A DNA stretch of 32,893 nucleotides. Origin: Methylococcaceae bacterium (GTDB lineage: Bacteria > Pseudomonadota > Gammaproteobacteria > Methylococcales > Methylomonadaceae). Under the pieces are notes generated by a model. That model was not told the origin of the DNA. It saw nothing but the letters and a program-made list of their open reading frames with translations, and did no database searches. A program made the translations under genes and the position numbers. Of the stretch, positions 7,801 to 16,166 are shown in pieces. The stretch lies in the NCBI GenBank assembly GCA_021647585.1, contig JAKIUK010000047.1, forward strand, positions 1 through 32,893. The letters run 5' to 3'. How positions within the stretch are numbered: the first letter of the stretch is position 1; each line of letters begins with the position of its first letter.

Positions 7801-10575
7801 AATTTCGGGGAAAAATTTGCACCTTCATTTGTGCCTGTTGGTTTCTATAACTTTGATGGTACTGAAGTCAACCGTATTTATACCGATGAATTTGGTAAAT
7901 TCAATGCACTGCTACCATCAACGACAACCATCAATGTGCCTATGCCTTCTGGTGTGTCACCGAATATGCTGACAGCGTGTATGAATGATGCGGGATTTGT
8001 AGATAATCCTAACTTTGATCCAGCTAATCCAACTGCTGCACCGGCGAAGATCGTTGATCCTTTACACAATCCTGTATTTAGCCAGTTTTGCTATACCTTC
8101 CAGTATATGGCGGGTGGTACAACATATCTGGATACTCCGGTGTTACCTGTCTCTGCCTTTGCTGGACCGAGTAACTTCCCAGTGGATTGTAGTGCTGCTA
8201 CCAGTACGCCTTTGATTCATCAGGTTACCAATGGAAATAATGAAGGCCCGTATATCAATTTGGCTAGCCCAATTGCTAACAAGACACTGATTATTAGTGC
8301 TCAAGGTCCTACACTCGTACCTAATCCTGACTTTGATGGAACAACCAATTTACGGCAAATCACCCGGGATTATAACTTTGGTGTAAATCCAGGCATTGTG
8401 ACATTAGGGGGTACAGCAATTCCGGCTGCTAACGTAGCATGGGGCAGTGGTTCTATAACCGTAACTGTACCAGCTAACACACCTGCTGGACCTCAGCAGT
8501 TGCTGGTGACGGATGCGAATGGTAACGAGACGCCGGTCGGTGTTACTGTCTTTATTGAAAAAGATGTTTTGAATCCGACGCCAGTCCATTTCGTTACAGG
8601 TCCTACCCAGTCCATCCAGGACGCGATTGATATTGCAAGCCCGGGTGATCTGATTCTAATTGGTCCTGGTCTTTATGATGAATTGTTGATTATGGACAGA
8701 CCGGTACAGCTGCAAGGCTGGGGTGCTGAGGCTACTATCATTAACGCGCGAAAAGTGCCTGCTACCAAGCTGGATAACTGGCGTTTACTGATTGCTCAGA
8801 AATTTAATGCGGGTCTCTTTGATATGCTGGCACCACAAGTAGCTGCTGTTGCTGGCGGTGCAGGACAACTGTTCCCTGCAGAAGAAGGGGCGGCACTGAC
8901 GGTAGTGGCCAAACAATTTGGTGTTAGACGCTTTTGTGATGTTAGTTTAACTCCTAACTGCTCTTATCCTACACCTGCTCGAATTGATGGTTTAGGTTTT
9001 ACCGGTGCAGATCATGGTGGTGGTATCTTTGTCAATGCATTTGCTAGAAGTTTGCAAATTAGCAACAATAAAGTCTACGGCAACCAGGGAACCTTTGGTG
9101 GCGGTATTCGCCTGGGTAACAACGATCTAATCAATACTAATGGTGCGGTAGTGGCGTTAGACTCTGGAAATATTGACGTTAACATTCATCACAATATCAT
9201 TAAGCAGAACGGCAACTTCGGCGGTGCTGGTGGTGGTTTATCTTTGTATACTGGATCAACACGTTACCAGGTCACCGACAACTTTATCTGCGGTAACTAT
9301 GCTAGCACTGATGGCGGTGGTATTGGTCATTTGGGCTTGAGTTCAGGAAGTAGGATTGAACGCAATGACATTGTTTTCAACCAGAACTTTAAGCAGACTC
9401 CGGGCAGTAACGTTAAAGGCGGGGGTATTTTAGTGGCGGGAGCTGTACCAGCACCGGGTCAAATTCTGACTGCAGGTTCAGGTAGTGTCACCATTAACGC
9501 CAACCGCATTCAAGGTAATAATGCTGCAGCTGGTGAAGGTGCAGGTATTGCTCTTCATAACGTTAACGGTACTGATTTGTTGTGTACTCAGAGAAATGTT
9601 AATGCGGCTCAAGCAGGTTGTACAACTGTCGGAGAGACTCGTAAATCGGGTAGCTGGTGGTTTATCGAAATATACAACAACATTATTGCTAATAATGTCG
9701 CTGCGCTATCCGGCGGTGGTATTTCCTTGCAGGATGCTGTACATGTAGCTATTGATAACAACACTATCGTTTACAATGACAGTACAGGAACATCAGGACT
9801 GGCTTTTACACCAGGAAATCCTAATCAGTCAAATCCGAAGACGGCAGGTGTTGTGACTAACACTAATGTACATCTGGGTAGTTGTGCAAACAATGGACCG
9901 ATTTGTACGACTGGAACCGTGCTTGCAGGTTATCCAAAGCAGGCTGGTTTTTCCAATCCGTTATTACGTAACAATATTATCTGGCATAACCGTTCGTTCA
10001 ATTTTGAAGTTAATCCATTGTTCGATCCGAATGTTGCAATTTCTGGCAGTAACGAGCCTTTTGGATTGTGTCCGAATTTGGCAGCTGCCAGTTCACGTGC
10101 TTGCCAAAATAGTGGCACTGGAATCGGTGGTGCTAAAGCGGCTAACTATGACGATCTGACGGTAACTTTAGATCCACGTTTCTCGTTGTTGACAGATATA
10201 GTGTTAAACACAGGAGCAGGCTTCAAAGCCAGCAACCGCTATTATGAAGGTACATCATTTATGGTTAATGACGTTGTCAACGGAGCACAGGGTCAAACCA
10301 TTCAGCAGGGTGAAGCGACGACCAGTATAGCCGTTGCCGCAGCCTTTGATGAAGGTGGTAACTTTATAGATATTAGTTACGGTAAATTGAGTCTGGGTTT
10401 AAGTGATTTTCATATTAAACCGGTGATTGCTACTGCTATAGTTAATCATCCAGTGATCGATAAAGGTGTGGATTTCAATATACAGCCTAGGAATATTGAA
10501 TTGGCGACAGACTTTGATGGCGATCTTCGTCCTCAGGGCGTCAAAACTGATATTGGTGCGGATGAAGCGCAGTAA
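4846..10575 (+). CDS. Giant secreted protein with Ig-like and right-handed beta-helix domains
   Basis: A 1909-residue surface or extracellular protein, first gene of the operon. A signal peptide ends around residue 32 (VSPVHA). The first 1150 residues look like a series of beta-sandwich modules of the carboxypeptidase-regulatory/SdrD-B type, with acidic calcium-loop-like stretches such as DADEDGVFDPNE (about 525), DVNNDGVID (about 718) and DIDHNGNAAFDLGD (about 765). An IPT/TIG-like module lies near 1180-1240. From about 1245 comes a parallel beta-helix, starting TQSIQDAIDIASPGDLILIG and running through repeated GGGI, NN-I and N-I-V turns to about 1650. The C terminus DIGADEAQ resembles the ends of choice-of-anchor Q/CSLREA-type proteins. 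A good ribosome binding site (TGAGGA, 4833-4838) supports ATG 4846. A structural or scaffold role for the copper oxidases encoded next is inferred. No catalytic motif was found. Confidence 0.85.
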   Translation: MKISKYDPGQRGRQFVLFSMLCGLLLVSPVHAANFKLKVLDAETRLPITSGFKWLLQKDETFSVQPNKADPYQLNFGSEPLMTNFHKSYMPLATYTFGAKIGQAIQGHITAANSGSSTLFNIPGNANINKRYYLSVLPDSGYTMSGRQVLIDESGAQTEVVEVLVHKHAIPTAQIRVMVFHDNAPTNGAPDLPAEKPIMPDLRDPLNKLLFDPTKFSVRLFDAAGQYGAAGGEISQDAFGNPLGTTYQKDPATNKPILNAQGDPIVDILAPLGFVIHPGPDGSINIKNLAPAKYGVHVIPPVERRGEQWIQTSTIEGTKTIDAWVGANEPQYFVEFGPPGPHVFVGFIREFNCFVPRSRNYKTSCQSPREDANGDLIRVDLADPNSAVARFDNFPGLVGGGATIRGLVTDQHMSRPPDFTMYSGRDFPDCRIVLNKGGLGGQAIYSKACRNSTFTIGRVPAGTYTLTIYDTNLDAVIASQALTVTETLNTAGNPVFTCSTLDESCDLGEVGVFNWFHRLETTTFYDADEDGVFDPNEQNLGADQSAVNLRFRDGRLYQAAAIDGFGEAPFAEVFPFFHWLVVETDFAKLKATGATFYVDGGGALEFDASTNPQTQSTTVNGIALPDCNADLLAEECTADGGLSRTQRGPVLTQAFQGFLGQTNKIEFGKTFYDVQAGENGGISGIVHYAITRAENDPRYAVGEQWEPGIPRVQVNLYPDVNNDGVIDTNGLFIPADVDNYPLGWGDPACVNSAAIPGNECAKGSEDIDHNGNAAFDLGDALEVTWTDSWDDSIPVECQGQNKLTQPIGLNNLVVNDNDCFDGLRNFNQLRPGVFDGGYAFGPELDCPLAGCGAHLTPAATANKGYLKTGTYIVAAITPPGYNTVKEEDKNVDFGDQYEPGTLLLPAECVGDMHAVPQFLVYDNATPTPNWTAGLQTPMCDRKKMRLSGGQNATTNFFMFTDVPVAAQAVGGILNDLGNEFDPNNPNFGEKFAPSFVPVGFYNFDGTEVNRIYTDEFGKFNALLPSTTTINVPMPSGVSPNMLTACMNDAGFVDNPNFDPANPTAAPAKIVDPLHNPVFSQFCYTFQYMAGGTTYLDTPVLPVSAFAGPSNFPVDCSAATSTPLIHQVTNGNNEGPYINLASPIANKTLIISAQGPTLVPNPDFDGTTNLRQITRDYNFGVNPGIVTLGGTAIPAANVAWGSGSITVTVPANTPAGPQQLLVTDANGNETPVGVTVFIEKDVLNPTPVHFVTGPTQSIQDAIDIASPGDLILIGPGLYDELLIMDRPVQLQGWGAEATIINARKVPATKLDNWRLLIAQKFNAGLFDMLAPQVAAVAGGAGQLFPAEEGAALTVVAKQFGVRRFCDVSLTPNCSYPTPARIDGLGFTGADHGGGIFVNAFARSLQISNNKVYGNQGTFGGGIRLGNNDLINTNGAVVALDSGNIDVNIHHNIIKQNGNFGGAGGGLSLYTGSTRYQVTDNFICGNYASTDGGGIGHLGLSSGSRIERNDIVFNQNFKQTPGSNVKGGGILVAGAVPAPGQILTAGSGSVTINANRIQGNNAAAGEGAGIALHNVNGTDLLCTQRNVNAAQAGCTTVGETRKSGSWWFIEIYNNIIANNVAALSGGGISLQDAVHVAIDNNTIVYNDSTGTSGLAFTPGNPNQSNPKTAGVVTNTNVHLGSCANNGPICTTGTVLAGYPKQAGFSNPLLRNNIIWHNRSFNFEVNPLFDPNVAISGSNEPFGLCPNLAAASSRACQNSGTGIGGAKAANYDDLTVTLDPRFSLLTDIVLNTGAGFKASNRYYEGTSFMVNDVVNGAQGQTIQQGEATTSIAVAAAFDEGGNFIDISYGKLSLGLSDFHIKPVIATAIVNHPVIDKGVDFNIQPRNIELATDFDGDLRPQGVKTDIGADEAQ

Positions 10576-10584
10576 GTAACCTTT

Positions 10585-10608
10585 CCTCGCTGTCTTTGGG
10601 CAGCGGGG
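10585..10608 (+). other. Intra-operon hairpin
   Basis: CCTCGCTG (10585-10592) pairs with CAGCGGGG (10601-10608) with one G-U pair and an 8-base loop, between the beta-helix gene and MCO-1. No T-run follows, so it is more likely an RNA processing or stability element that sets the ratio of the giant protein to the oxidases. Confidence 0.45.
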
Positions 10609-10628
10609 ACTTATTTAAGAGGAATTTG

Positions 10629-11918
10629 ATGATGAAATATAATTATTTCAAACTAAATCCGGTCTCTGCAGGGCTTTGTCTGGCATTGATGACCGGTTCC
10701 GGAATAGCGGTGTCTGCACCGTCTATTCAATGTCCGGGAGACTGGGACGGTGATGGTGATGTTAACTGGCGGGAAAATGGCGTACCTGTTGCGAACGTTG
10801 CACCGCATTTACAAAAAGTAAAATGCTTACATTTGTCTGCAGGTGATGGTTTTATTAATACGGCTGATGGTAAAGCATTATATACCTTTGGTTTTGGTGA
10901 TTTGACTGGTCAGACCGATACCAAACCTGCGACCCCTAAGCCGGATCCGATACTGGCCGGCCGTCTGAATGCTGAATTTCCAGGCACAATGATTGTATTG
11001 GATGAGGGTGATGAACTGTATTTAACCTTAACGAACGTTGCAATGGTAAAACGTCCAGATTTGTTCGATGCGCATACCGTGCATTATCATGGCTTTCCTA
11101 ATGCTTCATCGTTTTGGGATGGAGTACCAGAGAATACTGTGTCAATCAATCAGGGTGCCAGTTTTACCTATTTTTATAAAAATGTAGAGCCGGGCACTTA
11201 TATGTACCACTGCCACGTGGAGGCCACAGAACACATGGAAATGGGGATGTTGGGAAATCTCTATGTACGTCCAAAACAAGATGGTACACTCTATACATAC
11301 GCAGGTAAAAGCTATACCAAATTTGCTTACAATGATGGTGATGGTTCTACTGGCTATGATATTGATGTGCCTGTTCAGTTGGGAGGTATGGACTTTGATT
11401 TTCATGATGACCATATCAAGGTACAACCGCTGCCTTTTGCTGCCTTAGATGTTGATTATCCCATGATCAATGGTCGCGGCTATCCGGACACGATTAAACC
11501 GGATAATCATTTTGAGTTGAATCCAGGGTTGGCTCAAGTTGATCCTAGTCCCGACAATCTTGATAATGAAGGTAATAACTCGCAACCTCTGGGTTCGCTA
11601 ATTACTGCCACAGCAGGCGACAAGATTTTACTGCGTACTTCCAGTCTTAATATTACCCGCTTTTTTACGCTAACAGCACAGGGTTTGAAGATGCAAGTTG
11701 TAGGTCAAGGTGCGCGTCAAATGCGTGGCCCCACAGGCCTGGATACCAGTTATAAAACCAATTCCATAACGTTAGGGGGGGGCGAGGCTATGGATGTTAT
11801 GATCGATACCACTGGCATAACACCTGGAACGTATTTCGTCTACACCACGAACCTTAATTATCTCAGTAACAACGATGAAGATTACGGTGGTATGATGACT
11901 GAAATCGTCATTAATTAA
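10629..11918 (+). CDS. Multicopper oxidase-like protein MCO-1 with type 1 copper site in the first domain
   Basis: A secreted 429-residue cupredoxin protein (signal peptide about 1-30, ending AVSA). The first cupredoxin domain holds HTVHYHG (His149, His152, His154) and YHCHVEATEHMEMGM (His194, Cys195, His196, His202, Met207). Together these give a full type 1 copper set (His149, Cys195, His202, Met207) plus four trinuclear-cluster histidines (152, 154, 194, 196). In its second domain (about 270-429) the matching places read NITRFFTLTA and YFVYTTN, so ligands are missing. An N-terminal acidic loop DWDGDGDVNW looks calcium-binding. It therefore supplies only half of a trinuclear site; MCO-2 has the other half. 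I chose ATG 10629 (AAGAGGA at 10617-10623) over a TTG at 10596. Confidence 0.85.
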   Translation: MMKYNYFKLNPVSAGLCLALMTGSGIAVSAPSIQCPGDWDGDGDVNWRENGVPVANVAPHLQKVKCLHLSAGDGFINTADGKALYTFGFGDLTGQTDTKPATPKPDPILAGRLNAEFPGTMIVLDEGDELYLTLTNVAMVKRPDLFDAHTVHYHGFPNASSFWDGVPENTVSINQGASFTYFYKNVEPGTYMYHCHVEATEHMEMGMLGNLYVRPKQDGTLYTYAGKSYTKFAYNDGDGSTGYDIDVPVQLGGMDFDFHDDHIKVQPLPFAALDVDYPMINGRGYPDTIKPDNHFELNPGLAQVDPSPDNLDNEGNNSQPLGSLITATAGDKILLRTSSLNITRFFTLTAQGLKMQVVGQGARQMRGPTGLDTSYKTNSITLGGGEAMDVMIDTTGITPGTYFVYTTNLNYLSNNDEDYGGMMTEIVIN

Positions 11919-11958
11919 CCCATTTAATCCTTCGTTTGCGATTGAGGAGAAATCAATT

Positions 11959-13368
11959 ATGAAAATCTTAAAAAATAACCCCTTAAGCCTGCTGGCTGCA
12001 GGGATATTCTGTGCCTACACTATCCTACCGGGAACGGTGAAGGCTCAGATTCAGGGCGTACAAGGTCCTACATTTAGTTTATCGGCAGGTATTGGTTATA
12101 TTGATACACCCGACGGTGGTAGCCTGCAGATCTGGGGCTATTCAAGTTCAGGCCACAACAATAATTTACCGCAGTATCCTGGGCCGACGTTAATTGTTAA
12201 CCAGGGAGACATCGTTACAGTTAACCTGACTAATAATTTGGCTGAAAATGTTTCTATGCTGTTTCCTGGTCAGGGGCCGGTGAGTTCATCTTGTACACCT
12301 GCACCTGCCTGTGATGGTGATTTGACCAAAGAAGCGGTTCCCAACCAAACTAATGGTGCAAATTATACCTTTACTGCTGGGCAGCCGGGCACATATATGT
12401 ATTACAGTGGTACTAATATGCAGGTGCAGATGGAGATGGGTCTGTTTGGTGTGCTGATCGTGCGCCCTGGCGGCTTTGATAGCAATGCACCAACGGCTTA
12501 TGATGATGCACTGAATATCAGTGGTAATGGTTTAACAACTGCTTATGACCACGAATATTTGTTCCTGCTTAGCGAAATGGATCCGGAGGTGCATTATCGT
12601 GCCGAAGCCGGCACACTGGCTCAGTGGGACAATAGTACTTATCATCCGGTATTGTGGTTTATCAATGGGCGTAATGGACCGGACACCCTGTCCGGTGACT
12701 TTCTACCCTGGATGCCACACCAACCCTATGGCTCATTGGTCAGAACCCATGCTACGGACACTGTGTTGACACGAGTTGCCAGTGCAAGCCGAAATATGCA
12801 TCCGTTTCATTTTCATGGTAATAACTTTGATCAACTGGCTAGAGATGGACGCTTGCTGCAAAGTGCACCGGACCAGGGACCAGATTTGGCGATGGGTGAT
12901 TACACCTTACAAGCATTACCTGGCGCGACCTATGAGGTCACTTGGAGTTGGACAGGAAAGGATTTAGGATGGGATATTTTGGGTACTGCGGCTGATGGTG
13001 CCTCCGATCATTTATGCAATGGAAATACAGTTTCGGATGGAACCGCTTTAGATTTTGACCCTGTAACCCATGAATACTGCCCGGATCATAATAAAACCAT
13101 CAGTGGTCTCAGAAATGCGTTGATACCGGGTTTGGGGTTGAAGCTACCGGAGAAGCAGGATCTGACTTTTGGCGGTTTTTACAGTGGTACTCCGTTCCTT
13201 GGTGGTAACGGTGCCCTGCCTCCGGGAGAAGGGGGGCTTAATCCCACCAGTGGATTATTTTTTATGTGGCATTCCCATGCGGAAAAAGAGTTGATTAACA
13301 ACGATATTTTTCCTGGTGGTATGCTGACCATGATGGTGGTTGAGCCCTACGATGTGCTCATTCCTTAA
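11959..13368 (+). CDS. Multicopper oxidase-like protein MCO-2 with trinuclear half-site in the last domain
   Basis: A secreted 469-residue cupredoxin protein (signal peptide about 1-29, ending VKA). The first domain is structurally parallel to that of MCO-1 but ligand-less: NVSMLFPGQG replaces the HxHG loop, and YMYYSGTNMQVQMEMGLFG replaces the HCH...H...M loop. The C-terminal domain carries NMHPFHFHG (His281, His284, His286) and FFMWHSHAEKE (His438, Ser439, His440). Ser takes the place of the type 1 copper cysteine. It thus offers four trinuclear histidines but no blue copper, complementing MCO-1. Start ATG 11959 follows GAGGAG by nine bases. The gene is 40 bases from MCO-1 in the same operon. 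Confidence 0.85.
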   Translation: MKILKNNPLSLLAAGIFCAYTILPGTVKAQIQGVQGPTFSLSAGIGYIDTPDGGSLQIWGYSSSGHNNNLPQYPGPTLIVNQGDIVTVNLTNNLAENVSMLFPGQGPVSSSCTPAPACDGDLTKEAVPNQTNGANYTFTAGQPGTYMYYSGTNMQVQMEMGLFGVLIVRPGGFDSNAPTAYDDALNISGNGLTTAYDHEYLFLLSEMDPEVHYRAEAGTLAQWDNSTYHPVLWFINGRNGPDTLSGDFLPWMPHQPYGSLVRTHATDTVLTRVASASRNMHPFHFHGNNFDQLARDGRLLQSAPDQGPDLAMGDYTLQALPGATYEVTWSWTGKDLGWDILGTAADGASDHLCNGNTVSDGTALDFDPVTHEYCPDHNKTISGLRNALIPGLGLKLPEKQDLTFGGFYSGTPFLGGNGALPPGEGGLNPTSGLFFMWHSHAEKELINNDIFPGGMLTMMVVEPYDVLIP

Positions 13369-13403
13369 CCCAGCCATTGATGAACTATAACAGGACTAAT
13401 ATT

Positions 13404-15743
13404 ATGAAAAAGTCAATACTTTCCGGTCTGCTGTTTGGCACGCTGGCCCTGGGGGCTGGTACGGCGAACGCATTAACCGATATTTATCTGATTGCCAAGC
13501 CGTACACGGTGAATATGCCCGGGGCTAATAATGGAGCAATCCCGATGTGGGGATATGCAATCGATGTAAACGGTGCATGTTATAATACTGCAGGTGCACC
13601 CTCTGTACGCAAAAATGCTCTAGCATGTACGACGCCAGCAGCCAGCTCGCCAGCTCCGGGTAATATCCCTCTGCAGGATGGTCTGGTGATTCCAGCCGGC
13701 GAAACCAGTGTACGTATTTTTCTGACCAATCTTTTGCCGGAACGAACTTCGGTTGTCATTGATGGGCAGGATATGCCCTATTCCAGTGCTAATAAAGGAC
13801 CAACCTGGACTGATAATTCGATAGGCCCGCGTACCAATAATTCACAGCGTGTACGTAGTTTTGGTCGGGAAGCAGGGGCAAACGGCGGCAGAATGATCTA
13901 TGTCTGGACTGCTTTCAGAAACACGCCATTTAGCGGTCCTGGTAGTTTTTTGCTGCATAGTGGTACACATCCTCAGTTACAGGTTCAAATGGGTTTGTAT
14001 GGGCTGGTTAGGCAGAACCAGCAGGATTTTATTTTTAATCCAGCAACACAAACGGTCAAGAAAGAAGCCTATCCAGGTGTCTTTTATGACTTTAGTCCAA
14101 AAAATGAAAATGAAGTCATCTTGTTTTACAGTGAAATTGATCCCGCTTTTCACGAAACAGTGGCTGCGGGTGGTTATGGTCCAAACGGAACAATTACTAG
14201 CACTTTAAAATATCACCCCACCTTGTTTCTAATTAATGGACAACCGTATCAGGCGGGTATTACTGGGGGTATCGATATTGGTGATCCGGGTGAGGTTAAT
14301 CTGGTGCGGTTTATTAATGCCGGTCTTGAGACACATATGCCTATCATTGAAGGTGCACGCATGCAAGTGTTGGCCGAAGATGGCAATGTGTATCCATTTC
14401 CCCGTGATCAGTATTCAATCCAGATCCCTGCGATGAAAACCAAGGATGTTTTATTGGTACTGCCTGAGCCAGGTGTTTATCCAGTTGTAGATCATATGTT
14501 GAGTCTCAGTAATCCTGGTACGGCAGTATCAGGCGGTATGATCGCCAAATTGGGTGCGACAGCAGGCTTTGGAGAACCTGTGGCAAACACTGATGGATAT
14601 ACAGTGGCTGAAGGGGGAACAAAGAATGTCGCTGCGACTGCAGGTGTATTGATCAATGATGTAACCAACGGTGCCATATTGAACACAACTCCAATTATCG
14701 CTCCGGCCAATGCCTCAAGTTTTACCCTGAATGCAGATGGCAGTTTTACTTACGTTCACGATGGCAGTGAAACAGTAGCTGATACATTTGTGTATGAAAT
14801 CAGTAATAGTAACGGTATCTCGCAGGCGTTTGTCAATATCAGTATTACTCCAGTGAATGATGCTCCTGTTGCAGTGGCTGATACAGTAACAACTATACCT
14901 AAGGCGGTTCCAACGACTTTGGATGGTATTCCTACGGCAGGCAGTGATTCAGTAGGTCAACAGTTTAAGCTGATTTATGATCGAGACCCTGTTGCAATTG
15001 CTGTGCTGGCTAATGACACTGATCCTGAAAATGATGTATTGTCTATCGCATCGTTTACACAACCCACAACAGGTTCAGTTGAAGCAGGTAATGGTGGCAG
15101 GTTGATATATATACCTGTTCAAGGGGCTACCGGTACATTTACTTTCAGTTACACGATGAAAGATGCAAGTGGTGCTGTTAGCAACTCAGCAACTGTGTCG
15201 ATTACTGTGTCTGCGTTTATCAATGAGGCACCGGTAACAGTTAAAGATTTGGGCAGAGTACCTCAAAATGTAATCGCCGAAAATATCGTCAATGGTGTTC
15301 CCCAGCCAATTGCTGGTCTACAGCCCGGTGAAATTAATCTAACTTTGGATCCACTCAAAGCTAGTCTTGTGGATATTTTAGGTAACGACAGTGATGATGG
15401 CCTTCTGGTTGACCCTGTTTTGTTTGATGGCAGAACAGGACTCCCTGAGCATGGTTCAACGATTCTGCTGGGTAAACGCCATACAATAAATGGTATGAGA
15501 CAAGTTCATAGTGTCACACTACCTGGTACTACAATAGTCAGGCGTTATCCAATTATTGTTACCCGTCGGGGAGGTTTGGTTGCATACAATGGCGATGGCA
15601 AAGTCCTTTATCGTGCACCATTATTTTTCCGAGGTGTTGATGGCTTCAGCTATTTCTTAAGAGATGGAGGTGGTGCTACAGCAACTAATGATAAAAATTT
15701 GCTTTCAAATCGAGCTTCTGTTCGTATCAATGTAGTGCAATAG
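13404..15743 (+). CDS. MCO-3: cupredoxin-like protein lacking copper ligands, with Ig/cadherin-like tail
   Basis: A secreted 779-residue protein; the signal peptide ends near ANA (about residue 23). Residues about 25-390 follow the two-domain plan of MCO-1 and MCO-2. The motif positions are degenerate: GSFLLHSGTHPQLQVQMGLYG where HCH is expected and GLETHMPIIEGARMQV where HPxHxH is expected. Residues about 395-605 are two cadherin/VCBS-like repeats (AVLANDTDPENDVLS, NDAPVAVADTV). Residues 607-779 form a C-terminal domain that recurs on the subtilisin at 16669. I chose ATG 13404 because AGGA lies eight bases upstream; a TTG/ATG at 13377/13380 would extend it by nine or eight codons. A structural subunit or adhesin of the oxidase complex is inferred. 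Confidence 0.8.
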   Translation: MKKSILSGLLFGTLALGAGTANALTDIYLIAKPYTVNMPGANNGAIPMWGYAIDVNGACYNTAGAPSVRKNALACTTPAASSPAPGNIPLQDGLVIPAGETSVRIFLTNLLPERTSVVIDGQDMPYSSANKGPTWTDNSIGPRTNNSQRVRSFGREAGANGGRMIYVWTAFRNTPFSGPGSFLLHSGTHPQLQVQMGLYGLVRQNQQDFIFNPATQTVKKEAYPGVFYDFSPKNENEVILFYSEIDPAFHETVAAGGYGPNGTITSTLKYHPTLFLINGQPYQAGITGGIDIGDPGEVNLVRFINAGLETHMPIIEGARMQVLAEDGNVYPFPRDQYSIQIPAMKTKDVLLVLPEPGVYPVVDHMLSLSNPGTAVSGGMIAKLGATAGFGEPVANTDGYTVAEGGTKNVAATAGVLINDVTNGAILNTTPIIAPANASSFTLNADGSFTYVHDGSETVADTFVYEISNSNGISQAFVNISITPVNDAPVAVADTVTTIPKAVPTTLDGIPTAGSDSVGQQFKLIYDRDPVAIAVLANDTDPENDVLSIASFTQPTTGSVEAGNGGRLIYIPVQGATGTFTFSYTMKDASGAVSNSATVSITVSAFINEAPVTVKDLGRVPQNVIAENIVNGVPQPIAGLQPGEINLTLDPLKASLVDILGNDSDDGLLVDPVLFDGRTGLPEHGSTILLGKRHTINGMRQVHSVTLPGTTIVRRYPIIVTRRGGLVAYNGDGKVLYRAPLFFRGVDGFSYFLRDGGGATATNDKNLLSNRASVRINVVQ

Positions 15744-15755
15744 TTTTCCTATTAG

Positions 15756-15783
15756 ACCAGAGGTATTTTATCTCTGGTTTTTC
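15756..15783 (+). terminator. Rho-independent terminator of the MCO operon
   Basis: ACCAGAG (15756-15762) and CTCTGGT (15772-15778) form a perfect 7-bp stem with a 9-base loop, followed directly by a run of T (15778-15782). It lies 13 bases after the MCO-3 stop. Confidence 0.75.
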
Positions 15784-16166
15784 TCCTGCCGGAGAGAGTG
15801 GATGAAGAGAGTCTAGCTAGTTTATTCTTTCCTCATCTTTTAGTAGGAATTTGTCGTTTGAATTAAGATATACAATGACTACGGTTTACCTGTTCCTTAG
15901 TGTGCAGGTAAACCAATTATTAGACCTTTGTCGGAATTGTTTTTTGCTAAGACAGCGAGAAGCTGGGAAAGTAATTTAGTTTAAGAACAATTGCCAGAAT
16001 GGTTTTGCAACAGTATTCAGTATTGAATAAATTTAGAATATCCGTTTTTAGCTAGATGAAAGGTAAGAATGGTTGCAGCTTAACGTTTAGAGGGAAAAAC
16101 CTTCATGTGTTTTACTTTCCTTCATGGTAAAATTAACAAGAATTTAACTTTATTTTCAAGGTATTA
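15784..16166. other. Intergenic spacer with a 10-bp perfect inverted repeat
   Basis: No gene is visible. GGTTTACCTG (15883-15892) and CAGGTAAACC (15905-15914) form a perfect hairpin with a 12-base loop and no T-run. It may be a regulatory site for the lipoprotein/protease pair or a second, weaker terminator. Confidence 0.5.
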
